Source of the DNA: Planctomycetaceae bacterium
Lineage (GTDB): Bacteria > Planctomycetota > Planctomycetia > Pirellulales > Pirellulaceae
DNA length: 12,305 nucleotides
Direction: 5' to 3'
Assembly: GCA_007124535.1 (NCBI GenBank)
Contig: SLEY01000253.1
Span: 1-12,305, forward strand
Below are positions 7,636 to 12,305 of the stretch, one piece after another. Numbering within the stretch: the first letter of the stretch is position 1; every line of letters starts with the position of its first letter. The translations under genes were made by a program, and so were the position numbers. The notes beneath the pieces are model-generated. The model had not been told where the DNA came from. It searched no databases and worked only from the letters and a program-made list of their open reading frames with translations.

Positions 7636-9123
7636 ATGTCGAGTACAATCCATCCGATGACGTCCAACCGTTCCGTTGCCTCAACCCTGCTGCTGATGTT
7701 GGCAGCCGGGGCGGCCCTGCCCTCGATGGTCGCGCGTGCTGCGGAGCCTCCGCCCAATATCATCTTGGTGATGTTCGACGACTTGGGATACGGCGATCTG
7801 GGCTATCAGGGCAGCGAACACGCGATCACGCCGCAGATCGACAAGATGGCGGAATCTTCGTTGGTTTTCACTCGGTTTTACGCGGCGGCGCCCGTCTGCA
7901 GTCCCACCCGCGGCAGCGCGCTGACCGGCCGGCACCCGTTCCGCTACGGCGTCTTCTTCGCCAACGTCGGGCATTTGCCGGAACACGAATTGAATCTGGC
8001 GACCCTGTTGAAACAACGCGGGTATCGTACGGGTCATTTCGGCAAGTGGCATTTGGGCACGCTGACCACCGAGGTGCGGGATGCCAACCGCGGGCGTCCG
8101 GGTCAGACCCAGCACTTCGCGCCGCCCTGGCGGCGCGATTTCGATGTGTGCTTCTCGACCGAATCCAAGGTGCCGACATTCAACCCCACGGTGCGGCCGC
8201 GGGATTTCACCCACCATCCGGGCAACCTGCGACACTGGTGGGACCCCGAAATTGATCCCGATAACGTGATCCCCTATGGGACACGTTACTGGAACGAACA
8301 AGGCGACGAGGTCACCGAAGATCTGGAAGGACCGAACGTCCAATTGATCATGGACCGTGCGATTCCCTTTATCCGGGATGCCGTGGAAAGGGAGCGACCC
8401 TTTTTCGCCGTGCTCTGGCTCCATGAGCCGCACTGGCCGGTGGTGGCGGGCAGGGACTATCGGGAGCCCTTTGCGGAGCTGGACCCGTTTCGCCAGCATT
8501 ACTACGGTTGCATCAAGGCCAGTGACGAGCAGATCGGGCGACTGCGGCAGGAACTGCGACAACTGGGCGTGGCGGAAAACACCATGATTTGGCTGACCTC
8601 GGACAACGGCCCCGAAGGATCGACTCAGCTGCCGGGCTCGGCCAAATTCCTGCGGGGCCGCAAACGCGATCTCTACGACGGCGGCATCCGTGTGCCCGGC
8701 CTGTTGGAATGGCCCCGGCGCATCCCCCGGCAGCGCACGACCGAGATGCCTGCGGTTACGACCGATTACCTGCCGACCATCGCCGAGGTGTTGGGTCTGG
8801 AGCTGCCCGAGGATCGCCCCCTGGACGGAGTCAGCCTGTTGCCGTTGATCGAAGGCCGCACGTCGCAGCGGGCTCAGCCGATCGCTTTTCAGTCCAACGG
8901 GCGCATTGCCCTGATCGACAACCCCTACAAACTCATTCATTACGGCGACGGGCGGCCGTTCGCCCGCCCGCCCTGGCAATGGGAACTCTACGACATGGTC
9001 GAAGACCCGGGCGAACAACACAACCTCGCCGACAAGCATCCTCAGATCGTTCAGGAAATGGCGGAATTCTTAGAGCAATGGAACCAGTCCGTCCGTGCCT
9101 GCCTCGACCGCAACACGAATTGA
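7636..9123 (+). CDS. Secreted formylglycine-dependent sulfatase (arylsulfatase family S1)
   Basis: This 495-residue protein hydrolyses sulfate esters, probably on carbohydrates, outside the cytoplasmic membrane. An N-terminal signal peptide has a hydrophobic core L-L-L-M-L-A-A-G-A-A-L and likely cleavage after A-R-A. The metal ligands D48-D49 lie in V-M-F-D-D-L-G-Y-G-D. C88 in C-S-P-T-R is the residue converted to formylglycine (CxPxR). K137 and H139 are in H-F-G-K-W-H-L-G, with H263, D323-N324 and K343 (G-R-K-R-D-L-Y-D-G-G) as further active-site positions. All expected catalytic residues are present. The start at 7636 has GGGAG 7 nt upstream; an in-frame ATG at 7657 would still keep the signal peptide. 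It follows asnS by 62 nt. The substrate cannot be deduced, and no maturing enzyme is in the window. Confidence 0.93.
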   Translation: MSSTIHPMTSNRSVASTLLLMLAAGAALPSMVARAAEPPPNIILVMFDDLGYGDLGYQGSEHAITPQIDKMAESSLVFTRFYAAAPVCSPTRGSALTGRHPFRYGVFFANVGHLPEHELNLATLLKQRGYRTGHFGKWHLGTLTTEVRDANRGRPGQTQHFAPPWRRDFDVCFSTESKVPTFNPTVRPRDFTHHPGNLRHWWDPEIDPDNVIPYGTRYWNEQGDEVTEDLEGPNVQLIMDRAIPFIRDAVERERPFFAVLWLHEPHWPVVAGRDYREPFAELDPFRQHYYGCIKASDEQIGRLRQELRQLGVAENTMIWLTSDNGPEGSTQLPGSAKFLRGRKRDLYDGGIRVPGLLEWPRRIPRQRTTEMPAVTTDYLPTIAEVLGLELPEDRPLDGVSLLPLIEGRTSQRAQPIAFQSNGRIALIDNPYKLIHYGDGRPFARPPWQWELYDMVEDPGEQHNLADKHPQIVQEMAEFLEQWNQSVRACLDRNTN

Positions 9124-9645
9124 AGCCCGCTTTCATTATCAGGAGTCCTGGCGGTTCAATGAGAATCAGGGCACCGCTGGATACACGGGCTTTGAGCTGG
9201 AGCGGCTGGACTCCCCTAATGCTACCCGACTCGCACCCCTCCGCGATGGATCGCCAGCAAGGACCTCTCTTTGGTTGCGGCCGAGCGAAGCGAGGCAGCG
9301 TGAAGAAAGCTCGATCCAAAGGTACGCGAAGTCCGGGCAAGGTCACAGAAAGCCCTGAGCGGCTCTCTAACGCACTTTGTGCGAATTATGACATTTTGCC
9401 TTGCCCGCGAATACGGGACACTGAGGGGCTTGGATTTTTGGGTCGGCTGGTAAATTGGTTATCAATGGGGGTGGTGAGGTTGTTGGCGCGGGATAAGGGC
9501 CGTGGATGGAGTCTGACACGGCGTCTTGGGTGATGTTGGAGGTCCGGGGGCGTCGTTCTCGTGTTCGGTTGCTGCCTGGCAACTTGGCGACCTTTGCATG
9601 GAACAGCCGTCAGTTTCGCGGCATCCGTTTGCTGTAGGTGGGTGG
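9124..9645. other. Intergenic stretch with no recognisable gene
   Basis: I find no credible coding region, RNA gene or terminator here. Open frames exist on both strands but show no family motifs and appear to be chance reads. The section from about 9420 to 9560 is strikingly G/T-rich on the + strand. A small perfect hairpin, CGCAC-TTT-GTGCG, lies at 9371-9383. The area leads into mobile-element remnants and is probably decayed DNA. Confidence 0.5.
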
Positions 9646-9909
9646 GTGAATCAGACCGCACGAATCGTGAATGCAATAGAACTCGAAACTCGGTACATCG
9701 CCCGAATCAGGCCCACGAACTGCTTGCTGCTTTTGGCGTCAGCTGACGCAAAAGGCCTAGTTCGTGACTGTGCTTCCACCGAAAACATCCGCCTGCTTGG
9801 TGTGGAAGCTTACCGCATTCTCGGTGATGGACGCGTGCAATCGGGAATCGAATACAGCAACATCCGCTTTGGTAGGGTTGAAAACGTCGGTGGCCAGATG
9901 ATACACGAC
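9646..9909 (+). pseudogene. Truncated gene fragment of unknown function
   Basis: An open frame from GTG 9646 reads R-I-V-N-A-I-E-L-E-T-R-Y-I-A-R-I, then N-I-R-L-L-G-V-E-A-Y-R-I-L and I-E-Y-S-N-I-R-F-G. This gives a plausible mix of strands and helices, unlike the shadow frames nearby. I do not recognise the family; the style is that of a small soluble protein such as an immunity protein, but this is only an impression. In the first 50 codons from 9667 the third base is G or C in 28, against 38 of 50 in a sampled ftsH stretch. The foreign-looking codon use suggests a different origin. After about residue 88 the frame enters a tandem repeat and repetitive DNA at 9910, so the gene appears cut there. 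The frame formally stays open to 10176. The start is uncertain. Confidence 0.35.
9714..9766. repeat. Long nested inverted repeat with a loopless 14-bp palindrome
   Basis: The centre GCGTCAG/CTGACGC (9736-9749) is a perfect palindrome. It is flanked by CTTTT (9730-9734) and AAAAG (9750-9754), with one bulged G at 9735. Outer arms CACGAACT (9714-9721) and AGTTCGTG (9759-9766) are also perfect inverted repeats. Together about 20 base pairs could form over 53 nt. It lies inside the gene fragment at 9646-9909. Confidence 0.6.
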
Positions 9910-9950
9910 CTGTTGAATTCGGGTACGCTGGCTGTTGAATTCGGGTACGC
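9910..9950. repeat. Tandem 19-bp direct repeat, possible insertion sequence end
   Basis: CTGTTGAATTCGGGTACGC occurs at 9910-9928 and again at 9932-9950, exactly 22 bp apart, with a 3-nt spacer. A related TTTCGGGT follows near 9960, and a hairpin lies at 9968-9985. Repeated units starting TGTT near a boundary between two unlike sequences resemble the multiple terminal repeats of IS21-type elements. No IstA or IstB gene is present, so this is only a candidate remnant. Confidence 0.5.
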
Positions 9951-9967
9951 AGATCCCCGTTTCGGGT

Positions 9968-9985
9968 CCATTTCGGCGGAAATGG
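9968..9985. other. Small perfect hairpin beside the direct repeats
   Basis: CCATTTC (9968-9974) and GAAATGG (9979-9985) pair perfectly around a GGCG loop. It lies 18 bp after the direct repeat pair and is followed by GGGGACAC, so it probably belongs to the same element end. No function can be assigned. Confidence 0.45.
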
Positions 9986-10171
9986 GGACACGTTTTCTGG
10001 CGATCTGGAGGCCGGTCGGCGGGTTGCGGGGCGCGGCGATGGTTGCGATCGGTGGGCCGTTGGTTACCTTGGAACAGGGGTTCCTATGGGCGGGGAGCCT
10101 GCTCTGCGGATCGAAGCGAATTGACCGGCAATCGCTCACTTTGGTTGCCGCCAGGGCAAGAGTCCGGTTAG

Positions 10172-10489
10172 GGTGATCGTGCCATCCGACCGGAACTGTC
10201 CGAAGTGCTCTTCGACGATCACGAGCGGGAAGCGGCCGAAGCCGCGCGTGAGTCGATCGTTTCCAAGGCACCACGTTCGGAAGCGGCCAAGCAGAAGGAA
10301 CACGACCGTCGTACGTCTGACGGTCTTCCTGTACAGAGTTTTCAGTGTCTTCTGAAGGACTTGGCGACGTTGTGCAAGAACCGAGTCCGATGGGCTTCCC
10401 AACCCGAGAACGAATTCGACCGGCTCACCGAACCCACGCCCTTGCAGCAGCGAGTCTTTCAGCTCCTGGGGCTGTCCATCAGCTTGTAG
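10172..10489 (+). pseudogene. C-terminal remnant of an IS1634-like (IS4 superfamily) transposase
   Basis: After an in-frame TAG at 10169-10171, an open frame of 105 residues runs to the TAG at 10487. It reads I-R-P-E-L-S-E-V-L-F-D-D-H-E-R-E, then D-G-L-P-V-Q-S-F-Q-C-L-L-K-D-L, and ends T-E-P-T-P-L-Q-Q-R-V-F-Q-L-L-G-L. The L-F-D-D segment, the G-L-P-x-x-S-F-x-x-L-L helix and the T-P-L-Q-Q-x-x-x-x-L-L-G end are the usual C-terminal layout of IS1634-type transposases. In these the DDE catalytic domain comes before. The N-terminal and catalytic portion (several hundred residues) is absent: upstream frames show nothing related. It is therefore a non-functional relic. The family call rests on remembered pattern, not alignment. 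Confidence 0.65.
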
Positions 10490-10584
10490 ACAGAACCGGG
10501 AATTCGGCAGAATGGTCAAATCCCCGTGTTTTCTGGCCTTTGATGCCAAATAGACGCCTGCCAGAAGAAGAAAGTTCGGTTTAG

Positions 10585-10613
10585 TTGATGTGCGGAGCGT
10601 GCGATGGTAGGAT
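10585..10613 (+). promoter_or_regulatory. Candidate promoter of the RAYT remnant
   Basis: TTGATG (10585-10590) and TAGGAT (10608-10613) each match the sigma-70 consensus at four of six positions and are separated by exactly 17 bp. Transcription would begin at about 10620, the ATG itself. The original transcript would thus have been leaderless or nearly so. Confidence 0.45.
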
Positions 10614-10619
10614 CGGGTC

Positions 10620-10893
10620 ATGTCAAGAACCAAACGTGCAGCACGGGGAGGTTACGTGTACCACGTGTTGAATCGTGTTGTCGGTCGGATGCGTCGGTTC
10701 GACAGACCGCGGGACTACGAAGCCTTCGAGGAGATACTGGTCGAGTCTGTGGCTTCAGGAGCACGGTTCCCCGGACCAACGGGGTTGGCTGTCGGCTTGG
10801 CCGGTGCCTGGGCCTCGCGCCTGGGGTCAATATGTGAATCAAGCGGAGAAGGAAGCGGAGTTCAAGGCGTTACGTTACTGTTTTTATCAGTAA
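10620..10893 (+). pseudogene. REP-associated/IS200-like transposase (RAYT, Y1 HUH family), internally deleted
   Basis: The N-terminal frame from ATG 10620 reads R-G-G-Y-V-Y-H-V-L-N-R-V-V, then D-Y-E-A-F-E-E-I-L. This is the typical start of RAYT/IS200-like transposases. From about 10738 the homology continues in the next frame as W-S-S-L-W, then G-W-L-S-A-W-P-V-P-G-P-R-A-W and Y-V-N-Q-A-E-K-E-A-E, which is their C-terminal region. It ends at TAA 10891. The middle of the protein, including the His-x-His metal motif (usually P-N-H-W-H) and the catalytic tyrosine, is missing. An internal deletion of roughly 90-110 codons with a frame change therefore joins the two parts near 10735-10745. The tail after A-L-R (about 10874) also departs from the family, suggesting a second break. 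It cannot be active. Confidence 0.8.
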
Positions 10894-10930
10894 TTCTTAT
10901 CAGTCGGAAATGGCCAACTTGGAACGGAAC

Positions 10931-11860
10931 ATGGATATGAGCACGAACGCGCTGTGTTTGCCGGTCATTCTTGCCGCGATAGTGGCTGGGGGACAAGTAG
11001 CCTCGGCCGAGCAGAGAAAGCCGGGGGATCCCACGCACACGGATGTACCTTACGGCCCCCACGAGCGGAACCTCTTGGACCTGTGGGAGGCCGAGGGCGA
11101 TGGCCCCAGGCCGCTACTGGTCTTCATCCACGGCGGGGGGTGGACGCGGGGAAGCAAGACGAGGTCCTCGGGACAGGTCAGGCCTTTCCTCGAAAGGGGA
11201 ATTTCCTATGCCTCGATCCACTACCGCCTGAGCAGCGACGCGCCCTTGCCCGCGCCGGTGCATGACGCGGCGCGGGCGATCCAGTTCATCCGCCACAAGG
11301 CGGAGGAGTGGAACATTGACAAGAACCGCATCGCGCTCACCGGCGGCAGCGCGGGGGCCTGCACCTCCATGTACATCCTGCTCCGCGACGACCTGGCCGA
11401 CCCCGAGGCGGAGGACCCCGTGCTGCGCGAGTCCACCCGAGTGACCGCCGCCGCTGCGGTCAACGGCCAGACCTCCATAGATCCCAAGGTGATCGAGGGA
11501 TGGTTGGGGCCGAACGTGCTGAGGCACCGCATGATCTGGCTGTCGGTCGGGGCGAAGAGCATGGCCGAGGCGTTCGAGAACTATGAGCAGTACAAGCCCC
11601 TCTACGTCGAGTTCTCACCCTACAACCACCTCACGGCGGACGATCCGCCCCTGATGATGACCTACAACCGCCCCATGACTCTGCCCTCGCTGGACGCCGG
11701 CCACGGCATCCACCACCCCGTTTACGGCGTGAAGTTGAAGGAGAAGTCCGACGAGATCGGCCACGAATGCCACCTGCTCGTGGACGAGGGGCCCAGGCTC
11801 AGCGATTACGAGAATGTCAACGATTTTCTTATGAGCAAGCTGCTGCTGGAAAGTCCGTAG
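10931..11860 (+). CDS. Secreted alpha/beta-hydrolase (esterase/lipase-like, BD-FAE/hydrolase_3 type)
   Basis: This 309-residue protein should hydrolyse an ester outside the cytoplasm. Residues 1-26 form a signal peptide with core L-C-L-P-V-I-L-A-A-I-V-A-G-G and likely cleavage after V-A-S-A. The oxyanion motif H67-G-G-G-W71 follows V-F-I, and the nucleophile elbow is G-G-S140-A-G. D237-D238 in A-D-D-P-P is the probable catalytic acid, and a His cluster at 258-262 (H-G-I-H-H-P) probably provides the base. A start at 10910 would add seven residues before the signal peptide, and an ATG at 10937 is also possible. GGAAC upstream is only a weak ribosome site. GC at third positions is 46 of 50 codons counted from 11342, against 38 of 50 in a ftsH stretch. 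This fits a different origin from the left part. It starts 37 bp after the RAYT remnant; the substrate is unknown. Confidence 0.85.
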   Translation: MDMSTNALCLPVILAAIVAGGQVASAEQRKPGDPTHTDVPYGPHERNLLDLWEAEGDGPRPLLVFIHGGGWTRGSKTRSSGQVRPFLERGISYASIHYRLSSDAPLPAPVHDAARAIQFIRHKAEEWNIDKNRIALTGGSAGACTSMYILLRDDLADPEAEDPVLRESTRVTAAAAVNGQTSIDPKVIEGWLGPNVLRHRMIWLSVGAKSMAEAFENYEQYKPLYVEFSPYNHLTADDPPLMMTYNRPMTLPSLDAGHGIHHPVYGVKLKEKSDEIGHECHLLVDEGPRLSDYENVNDFLMSKLLLESP

Positions 11861-11936
11861 CTCCCGCAGCGGCTCCCAGAACCGGCGCGGTCCGAAAGGC
11901 ACATCGCCTTTGGAAGGCCGCCTTGAACTGAGTTGG

Positions 11937-11943
11937 AAAGGGA
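11937..11943 (+). promoter_or_regulatory. Ribosome binding site for the TTG-initiated gene
   Basis: AAAGGGA lies 9 nt before the TTG at 11953. The frame upstream is closed by a TGA at 11929, and no ATG, GTG or TTG occurs between. The TTG is therefore the only upstream start. Confidence 0.45.
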
Positions 11944-11952
11944 CGGATCTCC

Positions 11953-12305
11953 TTGACAGCGGACGCCTTCAGCCAGCACTTCGACCCCGAGGAAATCCCG
12001 CGCCTGATCAGCCGAGTGGACTCCGTGTACACCTTCCTCCGGCGCATGGGCATCCTTCACACATGGCCGCAGGACGACACGTTCCTCGAGTGGGCGCGCG
12101 AGTGGCTCGACCATCTGATCGACTTCGACAACCCTACGGCGATCACGGACGACATCCGGCTTGGCCCCCACTATAAGACCGACCGCAATCTGTTGATCCT
12201 CCACGAGTACTACCGGTGGACCGGTGACGAGACCGCCCGGCGCGCCATGCTCTGGGGGGTGGACTACCAGTACCGGTTCAGCCAGTTCGGCCTGTCCTTC
12301 TCCGG
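11953..12305 (+). CDS. Unidentified protein with alpha/alpha-toroid-like repeat, N-terminal part (runs off window end)
   Basis: The frame is open from TTG 11953 to the window end, 117 codons. It is rich in Trp, Tyr and acidic residues, with amphipathic helices such as F-L-E-W-A-R-E-W-L-D-H-L-I. The segment N79-L-L-I-L-H-E-Y-Y-R-W-T-G-D-E followed by a helix A-R-R-A-M-L-W-G-V-D resembles the repeat of (alpha/alpha)6-toroid proteins. Many of these are glycoside hydrolases or polysaccharide lyases. No signal peptide is seen at this start, so the protein may be cytoplasmic. It follows the hydrolase by 92 nt on the same strand with similarly high GC, so the two may form an operon. I do not recognise the family, and the toroid idea is inference. 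An overlapping minus-strand frame (11806-12204) is judged a shadow. Confidence 0.6.
   Translation, partial: MTADAFSQHFDPEEIPRLISRVDSVYTFLRRMGILHTWPQDDTFLEWAREWLDHLIDFDNPTAITDDIRLGPHYKTDRNLLILHEYYRWTGDETARRAMLWGVDYQYRFSQFGLSFS

Noticed and set aside
7681..9039. 452-codon open frame on the minus strand
   Set aside because: It is the mirror of the sulfatase, which has a signal peptide and full active site; the antisense translation has no recognisable motif.
9714..9766. Integron attC site
   Set aside because: The outer arms CACGAACT/AGTTCGTG do not fit the RYYYAAC/GTTRRRY core boxes, and the structure lies inside an open frame rather than between cassettes.
9526..10176. Single intact 216-codon gene
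   Set aside because: Only about 9646-9909 reads like protein; the start is in G/T-rich DNA and the end passes through tandem repeats and a hairpin, so the whole frame is probably accidental.
10136..10633. 165-codon minus-strand frame over the transposase remnant
   Set aside because: The plus strand carries the recognisable transposase C-terminus, so the antisense frame is a shadow.
11892..11913. Intrinsic terminator after the alpha/beta-hydrolase
   Set aside because: AAAGGC/GCCTTT forms a short stem but no T-run follows, and the next gene is close on the same strand.
11806..12204. 132-codon minus-strand frame near the right end
   Set aside because: The plus-strand frame has better protein character, a ribosome site and continues to the window end; the antisense is a shadow.

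Overview
The window is most likely from a planctomycete, probably Pirellulales-like. It is GC-rich, uses few strong Shine-Dalgarno sites, and carries a secreted formylglycine-type sulfatase and an EF-G of the mitochondrial-EFG1-like (spd) type. It also has a STAS protein with an L-S-S phosphosite and remnants of a RAYT/IS200-like transposase. This is inferred from gene content; no rRNA or other marker is present.

Left part (1-9123), conserved housekeeping block. A minus-strand 5' fragment of dxr (non-mevalonate isoprenoid pathway) diverges from ftsH (membrane AAA protease), with a strong hairpin between them. ftsH is followed after 52 nt by a COG0731-type radical SAM enzyme. Converging on that is a small minus-strand STAS-domain protein. 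Diverging from STAS is fusA (EF-G), whose stop codon TGA directly abuts the ATG of asnS (asparaginyl-tRNA synthetase). This makes a compact translation operon. A secreted sulfatase follows 62 nt later in the same direction.

Middle part (9124-10893), a gene-poor graveyard. About 0.5 kb has no recognisable content. Next comes a low-GC3 fragment of an unidentified gene, cut at a tandem 19-bp repeat that may be the end of an insertion sequence. Then come the C-terminal ~105 codons of an IS1634-like transposase and a RAYT/IS200-like gene. The RAYT gene has lost its catalytic centre by an internal deletion with frame change, though a plausible leaderless promoter survives. None of the mobile elements looks functional.

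Right part (10931-12305), a probable acquired or relocated pair. It holds a secreted alpha/beta-hydrolase (esterase-like) and the start of a TTG-initiated gene with an alpha/alpha-toroid-like repeat. Third-position GC is clearly higher here. With the sulfatase, this suggests breakdown of (sulfated) polysaccharides, which is inference only.

I see no tRNA, rRNA, CRISPR array, or convincing new multi-gene system. The most informative observations are the mitochondrial-like EF-G coupled to asnS, the internally deleted RAYT, and the layered remnants between 9.6 and 10.9 kb.
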